DNA of 64,000 nt from Fragilaria crotonensis. Taxonomy: Eukaryota; Bacillariophyta; Fragilariophyceae; Fragilariales; Fragilariaceae. Below the pieces are notes generated by a model. It saw only the letters and a program-made list of their open reading frames with translations. It had not been told where the DNA came from and made no database searches. Position 1 is the first letter of the stretch; each line of letters begins with the position of its first letter. The stretch lies in the NCBI GenBank assembly GCA_022925895.1, contig JAKSYS010000068.1:82110-146109 (forward strand). The letters are read 5' to 3'. Positions 53,240 to 63,944 of the stretch are shown here, in pieces. Made by a program: the position numbers and the translations under genes.

Positions 53240-54710
53240 CTAATTCGTCAAACAATGCCAAATCATCAGTAGCCGTGATACGTCCGTGCCATTCCATCCA
53301 TTGGTGGACATCACGGGACAGTATGGTATGTTTCGTCGTAGGGTTGTAGAACTTGTACTGTACGTGTCACCGGAGTGATCGTTCGCATACCCGACGAACA
53401 CACATTTCGAAGCCCTGACGTCAGCCTTAGCCTTGATCTTAGTGCGATCCGTGATGTAAGCGATTCTCCCAAACGGTTGAAGATAGTCCAAAATGCGATT
53501 GGGCCGGACATCTTCACCGTGCCAGGCAGTGTAGGGGTCCAAAACGTCCCCGGTGCGTGGGAGCGTGTTACCAAGCTTGGTAATCGTGTTAATGGCCTCA
53601 GGCCATAACAAACCCTGCGATTCTAACGTGAATCGTGCGCAATACATAGTCGCGAAGGCGCGATCCTTGCATGTAGCGCTCCGTTCCACCACGCCATTCA
53701 TTTGGGGTGTTCGGAGCGGTCATCTCGAGGGCAATATCGTGTTCGGCACACAGTTTCTGCACATAGGCCTCGTTCTCACCCGCGTTGTCGCAGCGAAGGT
53801 ACTTGCACGGTTTACCAGCAGCCTTGTTCGCGATGAGAAGGGCCTCCAACGGGACGTGTATACCACTCTTGCGTGGAAGGAAACTGTCCCAGCAAAACCG
53901 CGTGTTGTCATCCACAATGCGAAGCCAATACCGGTTCGAGTTGAGGGAGTCACTGAAGGGGCCCGAAATGTCCAGAAAGAGTCTCTCTCCGGGGAGTTTG
54001 GCTTTGGTCATTGTAGTCTTTGGGACCGCCTTGGCGCGTGCCTTTGCAAGTGCACATGAGCCACAGGGCTGTACCGTCCCAGTCAATGTCCAGTTCTGTC
54101 TCACCGCCATCGCCTTCACCGTGCGAGTGTCCGGGTGACCGAGCAAGCCGTGCGCTATATTAATATCTAGAGTTACCGGCTTCGTTGTGAGGCTGTGTAC
54201 CGCTTCAATGTCGTTCGCTGTTGGGACACGAGTCCCAGTCAGATAGTACAGTTGGTCGTTGTCGTTTCGCTCAAAGCACATAGTGGACGCCGTTGCTGGG
54301 TCGACTAAGACAAATTCCGTTTTGTCGGCAACATTCAATGTCCAGTCATCGTCAATCAACTTGCGAAGGCTCACGATGTGTTTAGTGAACTTTGGTGCAT
54401 AGTAGACGTCATGAAGAGTTACTTGGTTTCCACGATTGTTGACTAGATGCACCGTTCCCTGTCCGAGAGTTGCGACCTGAGCGCCATTGCCAATCGTAAT
54501 CATTTTGTCTGATGCCCGCATGTTTGACATCTTCGATTTGTCATACGTAACGCCGCAAGTAGCCCCTGAGTCCAAAAGCCATTCTTCAATGCCGTTGAGT
54601 GCAGCCGAAGTCCCAACGAATTCCTCCGTAATCAAACTGACATTTACAAACTCCATAGTTTCCTGGGTCTCCGAGACATCCACCATGGTAGCATCGTCGT
54701 CGCCCAACAA
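53240..54710 (-). pseudogene. Copia protease and integrase segment
   Basis: Frame 54710-53598 has the protease motif LLDSGATCGVT, then GAG-pre-integrase HGLLGHPDTRTVKAM with CGSC (the HHCC zinc site), FLDISGPF and RCDNAGEN (catalytic D, D). The frame breaks just before the catalytic Glu motif, which continues as NGVVER in frame 53701-53240 with LLWPEAI and GYANDHSGDT. One single-base break near 53,700 therefore splits the integrase core. Confidence 0.9.
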
Positions 54711-55666
54711 GTCGTGTTCAAAGAATTCGGTGAAGGTTCCGAGATCGTCATCGGGTTGAAGTCATCGAAAGAGTCATCGCCCCAACGCCAGTCATCGAAG
54801 AAGTCATCAGGGGTAAAATCGATACTATCGTTAACCACGACCTTGGGTGTCTCCACGGCTTCAACGTCAACTTCAATTCGTGAAAGACCAACGAACATAG
54901 CCATGTCATTATCTGCTTTATCCTTCTTTGGTTTTGGGCACTTGTTCGCATAATGCCCCTTCTCTTGACAATTGAAACAGGTGACATTACTTTTGTCAAC
55001 AGACGTTTTGGTAGCATCGGTGCTTTCCGCGGTACTCTTCGCGGACCGACATTCGTTTGCCTTATGACCGATTTTGCCGCAGTTGCGACACGTGCCCTTG
55101 AACTTCTTGTAAGGGTGTTTGTTTACGTTTGCCACGAGCGCCGACTCCGACTTGTTCTTCGTAGTCTTGAGTAGTGTCTTGTACTGGAGCCCAATTTCCT
55201 TGCGCAACTTCACAAGCGGTGTCTCCGCTAGTTCACCACGGTACTTGACCACGACGGAATCGTAGCCACTGGACATCGAAGTCATGATGTGACTTTTCAT
55301 CTGAAGGTCATCGAGCTCGTACTTCTTGTTGATACGGGCAATCCTCATATTCAAATGGTCCAAATCATTGAACCAAAGTTCCGGGTCTTGCTTCGTCTCG
55401 CTCAACTTACACTTCCCGAATGCCTCCGACAGCTCAGGGTAGTTTTCCTCCGCGTCCGTGGCGCAGTACTTTTCTGTAGGATGGTCCAAGCCTTGAAGGG
55501 GTCTCCGTCTGCCCGTTCGATGAGCGCGTAGGCCTTGTCGGTACAGCTCGCCACTAAGTAAGTCCACGCAGCCGCGCGTGCCAAGTACTTCCGGTTCTCC
55601 ACTGAGGTTGTTGCACGGGTTCGTACTGGTGGTGCCGCAGTAACCCCTTTGAGTTTGCTCCTGCAT
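54644..55666 (-). pseudogene. Copia gag C-terminal part with two CCHC knuckles
   Basis: Contains YPELSEAFGKCKLSE, WFNDLDHLNMRIARI, and the knuckles CRNCGKIGHKANEC and CFNCQEKGHYANKC (CX2CX4HX4C) that bind RNA. Upstream the natural gag sequence (YLARAAAWTYLVASCTDKAY, DGDPFKAWTILQ) lies in another frame (55602-55402), the break being near 55,470 at CAGAAAAG. Confidence 0.85.
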
Positions 55667-56209
55667 GCCAGTATTTACATTTTACGGAGCTGCACTACAG
55701 TACTGCACTGTGACCCAGAGCAGCGTTACCTCTGCCCTATGTCTGAGCAGCACGAACCGCAAATGGCGAGCGCAGTATATGCTGATACTACTTCACAAGG
55801 AGCTGCGGTAACATACCGTATACTGCGCACTGTTCAACAGTATCAGTACGACAGTACCCGGAGTTCTGTACTCGAGTTCAAGCATTCGTAAGTTTGATGT
55901 TTAATACGATAGTGGTACTCGATCTGCTTACGATAAATGTCGTATAGATTGCAGCAGTGTTGAAAATGCAAATACTTTAAATATTGTTCGTGTGAGCTAC
56001 AGTATGTTACAACACTGATTTAGAGTATCACCGTATTTCGTCAGACTTGCAGTCAACAGACCATAATACTGCGAGCCGAGCTGCAGTATTACGGTATACG
56101 GCTCACAGAGCTGCAGTAAACCGTATACTACACTGCAGTATACGGTGTACTTCTGCAGTCTTATTTTCCAAAGCCTGGCAGTAACACCGACACCTGCAGT
56201 TTCAGCAGG

Positions 56210-56462
56210 TGCTCCTGTAGCGAGCCTGACCGGCTCCTCACTCACCATACTCGTACTGCTCGACCGTTAGACCCAGCGTTACCTCTGCCCTGGTGAGCGC
56301 GAGCAAAAGCCTCAGACTGGCGAGCGCGAGAGTTTTGCCCTCCCACGACCTGAACTTCGTATCATCGCCGTTGAAAGCGAACGCACGAACAGTGGTTCCA
56401 AAGTTGGAATCGGAATCTTCAACTGCCATGATTTCCGTACAACTCTTTACCTTGGATTTCAA
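56210..56462 (-). pseudogene. Copia gag N-terminal part
   Basis: From the ATG just inside the 5' LTR: DSDSNFGTTVRAFAFNGDD, WEGKTLALASLRLLLALTRA and VEQYEYGE, the usual gag start, then a stop. It is separated from the rest of gag by sequence that includes a diverged LTR piece. Confidence 0.75.
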
Positions 56463-56479
56463 CTGATCGTTTATAAACG

Positions 56480-56718
56480 TGTTAAATCACCGTACTGTAG
56501 TAGCCCTACAGTATCTCTTTGCGAATACTCGTATAGATTGCGACAGTAGATAACCTCTACTCACTTTCTATTTCTGTTATTGTGAGCTTAGTTTAAGTTA
56601 CAAAACTGATTTAGAGTCATCAATAGATCCAAGATGAGAGCACTCAAATGCTCTCTAATCATTGGACACATGTCCTCATCCAGTAGCTTGTACACGAACT
56701 AACTATAAAAGATTTGCA
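56480..56718 (-). repeat. 5' LTR of the Copia element (shared with a tandem copy)
   Basis: 239 bp, nearly identical to the 3' LTR. The differences are mostly homopolymers one base shorter than in the 3' LTR. Confidence 0.85.
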
Positions 56719-56958
56719 CTTCACCTCTCAGTAGAGGTTACTTGTAAGCAGTCTTCATTCCATGACGTCCTATCCCTGTCATCAGCTCCTCAGGTAGATC
56801 CTGCCTCCTGGAGATCCGTGTTCTTGGACTTGGTCTTAACTCCAACAGTAGTCCAACCAAGCTCAGATCGATCACCAGGACATACCGTACCGTTACTGTC
56901 TACTAGCACTGTTGCATCGTCGCATGGCATACTGCCGGTAGCACAGTGATTCTCGACA
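56719..56958 (-). mobile_element. 3' end of a second, tandem Copia copy
   Basis: After the 5' LTR the sequence does not leave the element but repeats the RNase H 3' end of 51019-51266 in the same orientation (VGVKTKSKN, TVCPGDRSELGWTTVG, NHCATGSMPCDDATVL). It stops abruptly at CTCGACA, about 50 bp before the Mutator-like terminal repeat. This is the arrangement int-LTR-int-LTR produced by LTR-LTR recombination or tandem insertion, later truncated. Confidence 0.85.
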
Positions 56959-57012
56959 CCTTGCATCACAAAAATCAAAAATCATTTCCGTCCAGAGAGT
57001 GCCTAATGCGCT

Positions 57013-57070
57013 AACAACTAATGCGCTATCAAAGCGCTAACCCAATCATATTCCGCTGCAACGTCATCAT
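57013..57070 (+). repeat. Left terminal inverted repeat of the Mutator-like element
   Basis: TAATGCGCTATCAAA, CGCTAA, CCAAT and ACGTCATC occur here in the same order and spacing as in the reverse complement of 63945-64000. A near copy of TAATGCGCTA also lies just outside at 57004. Confidence 0.85.
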
Positions 57071-57491
57071 GTCGAGTCTCCTCGTCAATGAATTTTTGCA
57101 CCCCCGTCTTTAAATGAAAAAAAGAAACATACGTCTTCATATAGAAAAATTCATGTGTATCTCTCTTACATGGCAAGATTGGCGCCGGCCCGGTTTCCAA
57201 AATTTCGAACCCAAACTCTTGGCATGCCTTACAATTGTACTGCTATGTACGGGAGGCATGAAATTCTGGAAGCGGCTGTAGTATACGTTCGTACTCAGAG
57301 TACTGCAAGGTACTCGGAGTACAATGTTGCACTTATTTTGCCACCATTTTGCAGCATTATAATATTTTTACTGTTGATGCTGCTGCTTGTGTTGTTCTCA
57401 TTGCTCCGTTTTGATTTGTGTTGGTGTCAGACAACACAATCCCCATTGACTACTATCTGCCAAGGGGATCATTGAGGTTGTCTTCGATTTT

Positions 57492-58230
57492 GATCAACGA
57501 CGACTGAACGTTGCTGTCGTCACTGCCATACAGTGGTTTCGCCCGCAGCTTTCTTCTGACTTGAGCAAATCGTTGAACACGAGCGGTGTGAATTGTTGGA
57601 CGGAAATCAGCTACCCTCTCTGTCGCAGTCCCGTGCTAGACATCATCATTGGGCTTACTGCTGCGTTGTCCTCGATTTTGATCAACGACGACTGAACATT
57701 GCTGTCGTCACTGCCATACAGTGGTTTCGACCTGCAGCTTTCTTTCTGAGTTGCGCAAATTGTTGGACACAAATCGGTTACGCTCTCTGCTGCTGTGCTG
57801 GACGTCATCGTTGGGGTTACTGTGCTGTCCTAGATTGTGATCAACGACGACTGAACGTTGCTGTCGTCACTGCCATACAGTGGTTTCGACCTGCAGCTTT
57901 CTTTCTGAGTTGTGCAAATTGTTGGACGCAAATCAGTTACGCTCTCTGCTGCTGTGCTGGACGTCATCGTTGAGGCTACTGTGCTGTCCTAGATTGTGAT
58001 CAACGACGACTGAACATTGCTGTCGTCACTGCCATACAGTGGTTTCGACCTGCAGCTTTCTTTCTGAGTTGCGCAAATTGTTGGACGCAAATCGGTTACG
58101 CTCTTGACTGCTGCTGGACGTCATCATTGGGTTACTGCGTTATCATCAATTGTGATCAACGACGACTGAACGTTGCTGTTGTCACTGCCATACAGTGGTT
58201 TCGACCCGCAGCTTTCTTTCTGACTTGCTC
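57492..58230 (+). repeat. Tandem array, five units of about 159 bp
   Basis: GATCAACGACGACTGAAC occurs at 57492, 57680, 57839, 57998 and 58154, spacings 188, 159, 159 and 156 bp. Each unit continues with CACTGCCATACAGTGGTTTC, GCAGCTTTCTTTCTGA and CAAATTGTTGGACGCAAATC, with 5-10% divergence. The array is subterminal in the Mutator-like element. CCATACAGTGG is a small palindrome in every unit. Confidence 0.9.
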
Positions 58231-59045
58231 AAATTGTTGTAACGACGTTGCCTTCTGATCAACAAGATACTTGAGAAATTTTCTCATTGAAGGATACGGT
58301 GGCTGGAGTTTGTGGAAGGATGGATGGGGGCAATGAACGTATGGAGGGAGTGGGGGAGTTTCCCGTGAATGCCAGCAACTATCTCCTGAGCGCCAGTGGG
58401 CAAACAAATCCTTGTCGCTCATCGATCCTTAATCTTGGGGACACACCAAGGCTTGTTAGTGCGGCACAGATGTCACAGGGTGCGAGTAGGGTGCCAGGGT
58501 GTTACCACGGGTCAGGAGAGCTCGTAAATCATGTCCATCTCAGGCCCAGGTTTTGGCTGTGTTACTCAAGTGTTTGCCTGAGACTTCAGAGCCGGGTTTG
58601 GGAGTCCTTCTCTCAATATGTGACTGAACTGGGTGCGCGTGCATTGCATGCTGGTGAACCTATGCTATGCATGACCCCGTACGTTGGATTTGGTGCTCTC
58701 CATGGCTTATATGCATGGTTTCCTGGGGGTTGAGTTGCTTTCCACATCGAACAATTGGGCTCGCTTGAGATGTGTTCTATCAATCAGAGGTCACAACCCC
58801 ATTCCATCACAATTTTATAGTGATGGATGTTATCTTGAATCGCTCATATGTCCCTGTTGTGAGGAACATGCCATACGGGCAGGGACTGTTGTTCCTGTTG
58901 GATGTTCTGGACCTGAAGAAATTGCAGACTGTGCAGACGGGAGTTTCAGAACAGTGATCGCAATCATTCCGTCGGCAGGGGCCTTCTACTGTGCTCGGGA
59001 GCGTCGGAGTAATGCAGTTGGTCGTGCAATCTTATTCCACTGGAC

Positions 59046-60190
59046 TTGAGTTGGTTACGATTGGCTAGTGGTGGAAGTGAATTCGGGCAGGGAGGTTATG
59101 TGAAACGCCTGCATCATCGTAGTTCTGCATGGAGGGTGTCGCTGACAGTTAGATCGCATATTGGAAGGGTGCACCAGCATCGATTAATTCGGTGTGCTAG
59201 GCAGCTGCACGATGCTGACGGACCGGCTTTGCCTCCGGATGTCTTCGATGGAAGTCCATGCGAGTGGTCGGCTGCTGATCGGGCAGCCTTGTACAACCTC
59301 CGGCTAGCCGGATCGAACTCTGTGCGCTATGGTGGGGGTCACTATGCAGTTGGATGCCACTACTTTTGTGTGCCGTCTACGTGCTGCATTGTGGACCCGT
59401 GTGTCACTCCAATTCTTGATGTTATGGTGGATCTCCCTGATCGGTGTGACATGAAAGGCAGGAAGACTGCGATTCTTATCAGAAACTCTCTGTCACTTCT
59501 TGACAATGGGGGTCGGCAGTTGGTGGGCAGAGCATTGGATAACATCAACTCCCACAATGCGGTTGTTGCCCGTGAACGTGCCGTTGGCGGTGCGAGGAAT
59601 GGGAGGGGGGATGTTGGGACCATGCACCCCATTGGAACTCGGGTACACAAGGACGGCGTGTCAACGAGCAGTTACACAACAAATGCTTTGGTTCCTGATG
59701 AGGTGTTGCGCGAATTTGTTCGGTCGCTGGCACTTGTGGGTCGGCATTGCTTTCCTGATGTCCTCACCGTCATCCAGGACTTGGAGGCAGATAGTGGCCT
59801 GCTTCCCGTGTCACCAATGGGGGGTGATGGTCATTTTGGCCGTGTTGGGTATTCGGTTGACATGAGTGTCAACCTGGGCAATGCATCCCATTTTGATTGT
59901 GGTGATGCCTCGCAGGGCTTTGCAGTGTGGACCGAGACAATTCCTGGGGCAGCAAAAAATTGGTTCTTCCTAATGCCAAATGTTGTGGGTGTTGATGGGA
60001 ATGGGAATCGTTTTTGGGCCTGGCTGTGAAACTGTCACATGGTGTTGCTATCAGTTGGGATGGACGAGTGCTTCGGCACTGTACATCATTGCACACTACA
60101 GGGCAAACAAATGGGAGGAACCAAACTTGTGCTTTGGTTCATTCAGTGTCGCCAAGGAGAGTGTCCTTCAGGCTGGAAGAACCATATCGT
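59046..60190 (+). pseudogene. HxD...H...R dioxygenase-like protein carried by the Mutator-like element
   Basis: A 327-codon frame ends RVGYSVDMSVNLGNASHFDC, then DASQGFAVWTE, NWFFLMPNVVGV. It continues, after the loss of one base in a T run (60018-60022), as LGLAVKLSHGVAISWDGRVLRHCTS. HFD plus a His about 55 residues later followed nine residues on by Arg fits the double-stranded beta-helix of 2-oxoglutarate/Fe(II) dioxygenases (HxD...H...R). Upstream parts (ALPPDVFDG, ESDSGL-like LEADSGLLPVSPM) suggest a longer domain, and another frame (58684-59049) may hold an earlier segment. TET/JBP-type enzymes are known on some eukaryotic DNA transposons; whether this is one is inference. No true ATG start is visible, so I call it broken. 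Confidence 0.5.
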
Positions 60191-60435
60191 TGCGGCGGGA
60201 TATGGCGGAGCGGAGTGCAACGAATGCATAGTACGGACGCAATGTGTTTTAACGTGGTGGAAGAAGGTGGTGGCTATCGCTGCTCCTTTGTTGGTACATA
60301 TAGGCTCTCACTATTAAATCTGTTGCAGTTGCTTGTCCAAGCGGAACCAAATGTGAGAACCAAGGGAATGTCATACGCTTTGGTGGTTCGTTCCATATGC
60401 CTTCGCTTTCTTGTTGGACGGCACTCTTCAAGGAC

Positions 60436-63400
60436 CTATGTTTCCTTTGCTTTGACGTAAACAAACAAGTGTGAATCGCTGGATGCTTTCTCCATCCATT
60501 TCTGAACTGTCTTTGCTTGTGTATAAAAAGTGGTATTAACTTCCCTGTCGACCCTGCAAGCAGTTTCATGTTGCTTTACAACAAAGTTTCCACCGCGCTC
60601 AATAAGCTGGAGTTCAACAATATTGTTGTCCGGAGATGGAATGTGGGTGTTCTGCAGATTCTTGGATCTGTATATGCTGGTAGGTCGCGACATAAACTCG
60701 ATAGCCTCTGAAGAATAGAAGACTGCTTTAATGGACAGATGACGAATAATCTGAGAGGGAGATGGAATGTCTTGTTGGAGCTCTCGATTAAGTTTCAAGG
60801 TGCACCCAGCATTGGGCACAACTACATCGTGGTGACTTTGATTCCCCAACGTACGATACCATCGATTCCAGGAGGCACTGTTCTTCTTCCCAACAAAAGC
60901 CACCTTGTCCATCTTAGAGCACCGCTTGATCGTGTGCTGACAGGAACCACAATACGAACATTGTGCCTGCCTGTTACGTGCATCAGCCAAATGAGGAACA
61001 AGGTTTTGAGAGAGTTCCATCGACAAGGGTCTGCTGCTTTTGCTCCGTGTGCTTTCCTCTCGTTCAGTGATTTAAGTCGCTTCTGCCGAACCTTACCGAT
61101 ATTGTGTCGCTGCATCTCAAAATTACTGTTGTGGTGTTCAGCAAATATGCCTTCTTTCCGAGATTCGGCATTCGGCCCGAATGCCCCAAGAAATTCTTCA
61201 GCAGACGACATAAATCCAAGAAATGGAACGGAAGAAGTTTGCTGCTGGCCACTGGCGGACAAACTCAAGGCATCTCTCATCCGAACCAAGACACCTAGGC
61301 ATTCCATTCTTGCATCTTCATTTGGAAGACTTAGTGCTAGATTTGCAACACTGTTCGCAACATCAGTAAAATCGCGGAAGGTCACATTCCTCTTCCTGAC
61401 TACCGGTAGAACTGAAGTTGCTGTGTTGTTGACGAGAATGCAAGAATCGTGTTCGATACTCTCAAGGTCGGGTTCTTTCCAAATGCACATCGCATCTCCT
61501 TCCCCAGCATCATGATAGTCTTGGAAAGGATCATTGTCTTCGCATCCATCTTCCCCTGCCGGCAGGCTTGTAGGTCTTCTGGGTGGGCTTGACAGCACAG
61601 GAGCAGTCTGCCGACAGAACAACTTATCGCCGAGACTGCCAATGTAAGGGTCCCTGGTTACAGACCAAGCTGACAGGATAGTGGTGTAATCTGGATTCGG
61701 GACGATACTGACAATGGCTGGGCGTGGAACTTGGAATCAACGAGCCCAAGCTTGAATTCTTCACCATGAAATGCAAAGAGATGTCGACATTGAATCTGAT
61801 ATGCAACGAAGACATTGCATGAGCACTTAGATCCATTGACAAGGCGAGCCCTTTGGGATGAATCCCCAATCCGTCGCTTCCTTTTGTTCTCCGCCACCAC
61901 TCAGCAGTGAGCAGTAGTATCCTGATGATTTCTTGTATTCTTCTTTGCAGATCTTGAATCCGCGCTTTGACAGTTTAACAAGCATAAGGGCAAGGGTTTT
62001 ATCGCATGTGGTGTGACTGCTTGCTGCACTCTGTCGCCTGTACTGGTCTCGGATACTTGCCCTCTTATTGGCGAGCTCTTGCATGCGAAGGATGCAGTCC
62101 TTAACCTGCATTGCAGGATCATCCCAGCTACCACCCCGATGCGAGCAACATAAGATGAATGGTTAGCCTCCGCAATTGAAGATCCAAGACGTTCTTCGTT
62201 ACAGGGTATTGCATTGACAGAGTAGCGTGCAAATCTTCTCCTTGCAACATGAATGACGTTGTTGAAATAGTTTAAGAGACTTTGAGGCTCACCACGACAA
62301 TCCATCATTGCTAGAATCTTGGACCTTATAGTCTCGTAGGCATCAAGGAGTAGGACTCAAAAACCAAAGATCGCAGCAATCCACCATAGTGGTTCCATCT
62401 GCTGGCTCCAAATTGTTTAAACCATGTACCGCACTCAGGGGACAATAAATGGTGCACATCATCAAGGAGGGAACATGAATCTTGAATGCCAAGGGATGCG
62501 AGCAGACTGTCGCAGTTACTAATCCATCACCAAAGATAGCATGAATGCTGTCTAGCTTTCGTTGCATGAAAAGTTACTGCAGCACCGAAGCAGCCATGCG
62601 TAAGCCTCGATCCGCTCAGATATCACAATGGCTTCGCACACACAACCATGTGGCCATATCCATCAATACCAGTGACAGCAATGTACGGGTAACAAAAGCT
62701 GTTTAGCTGGCGTTTCATACCGTCTAATGCAATCGAGGAGGCGCAGGTGTCCCAGTCAAACCTCATTGTGGCTGTTTGCCAGCAAATTCCAACCATTGTA
62801 TCATTCTGATCACGTTGAATGTCAAAGAGAAAAGATGGATCCTCTTGATGCAGTCGACAGAGGTATTGAACCACCAAGCACATACTTCGGGATCAGAGAG
62901 TGCCTCCTTTAATGTCTCATTTGCGATGTCCTGTGCAACAGACAGATACTCTGGAGGTAGATTGTCACTAGGACTTAAAATGAACTCCACATCTCCCTCT
63001 GAGACTCTTCCTTCCGACAGGAGAAGATCAAAGTCACCATTCATCAGCTTCAACTTGACCTTGGTCTTCACATTATTTATGAATTTGCTGGACACGCCAA
63101 AATCTTTTGGCAACATATCGCGAAGCAAACCTCTCATCATTCTGGCACTTGGCTTCTGTTCACTTGCAAGAAGCTGGACAATGGTGTGCAGCTTAAGATT
63201 CTGAGTGCGGGCAAGGTGCCTTGATGCATGTCCACCACTAGTCCATGCTGCCTTGAATTGTTCCCTGAAGGCTTACACCTTTTCCGTGCATAAATTGCAC
63301 ATGCGATATTCTAACTCCTCCCAGTTCACTGCCCTTCATCCCGGTAAAGTTAATCTTGAATTCACACCCACACTTTGATCTTGCAGATTTTCGCGGCATA

Positions 63401-63706
63401 TAGGTTTTTCCATTTCTCTGAGCAGCCAATTCCGTCCTAGCTGTTTTCGGCATCCTGGGCATCCCTTGATGTTGTTTCAGAACAACAAGCTGCCATTCCG
63501 CGGTCAACAATAAAGAATCCAAACTTCGTTGCCTTTTGACGCATTGCATCGATCAGGTCCCTCCTTGTTGCAAACACAGCTCCGACAGGGAACTCTCCGT
63601 CAAATTCCTTCTTGATAAGATGTAAATTCTCCTTCTCTGCTTGAGAATAGAAGATGTCAGTTGCGGTTGACGTGCATTCTTCTTGCTCTATAGGAGTGAT
63701 TTCCAT
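60436..63706 (-). pseudogene. Mutator-like (MULE/FAR1-type) transposase, broken into many frames
   Basis: Read leftward from ATG 63706: a FAR1/WRKY-GCM1-like zinc region (VGAVFATRRDLIDAMRQKA, then RSKCGCEFKINFTG and HVQFMHGKG). The MULE catalytic core follows with ALDGMKRQLNSFCYPYIAVTGIDGYG (62,700-62,800) and LDSIHAIFGDGLVT (62,540). Next is a SWIM zinc finger, CSCNVFVAYQIQCRH (CxCx9CxH, ~61,800). The C-terminal region has RQKRLKSLNERKA and a knuckle CSYCGSCQHTIKRC (~60,950). Successive pieces lie in different frames with at least six breaks. This enzyme would cut the terminal repeats. It converges on the dioxygenase-like gene. Confidence 0.75.
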
Positions 63707-63944
63707 GGCTTGCAGTGGGTAAGAGGTGCTGATGTCGTGCTGGTTAATAGTGAGTGAGTGAGTTGTTAACTTTCACGAATGCACTCGTATTTGAAAATGG
63801 TGCAGCCGTACAATTTCAAGTACATTCAATTTCAAAGTTGGGCGCGAATATCGAATAAGTTATGCCGGCGTGCCATTTGAATATGTATAACGATACATGT
63901 ATATGATTATGACATCATCAGATGACTGTTTTGGCCCCTTTCCC

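Larger units (their letters stand above)
50775..56718 (-). mobile_element. Decayed Ty1/Copia LTR retrotransposon, minus strand
   Basis: Two near-identical LTRs of about 240 bp (TGTTAAATC...TGCA) bound a gag-pol region in Copia order: gag with two zinc knuckles, protease, integrase, reverse transcriptase, RNase H. The coding region is split over several frames, and the gag N-terminal part is separated from the rest by about 0.5 kb that contains a diverged LTR fragment (55,940-56,030) and a second copy of the gag start (55,712-55,780). It resembles diatom CoDi-type Copia elements. It is inactive as written, although some breaks may be sequence errors. Confidence 0.9.

Noticed and set aside
57492-58230. 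CRISPR-like regularly spaced repeat
   Set aside because: Units of about 159 bp are similar along their whole length, so there are no unique spacers; the setting is a eukaryotic transposon.
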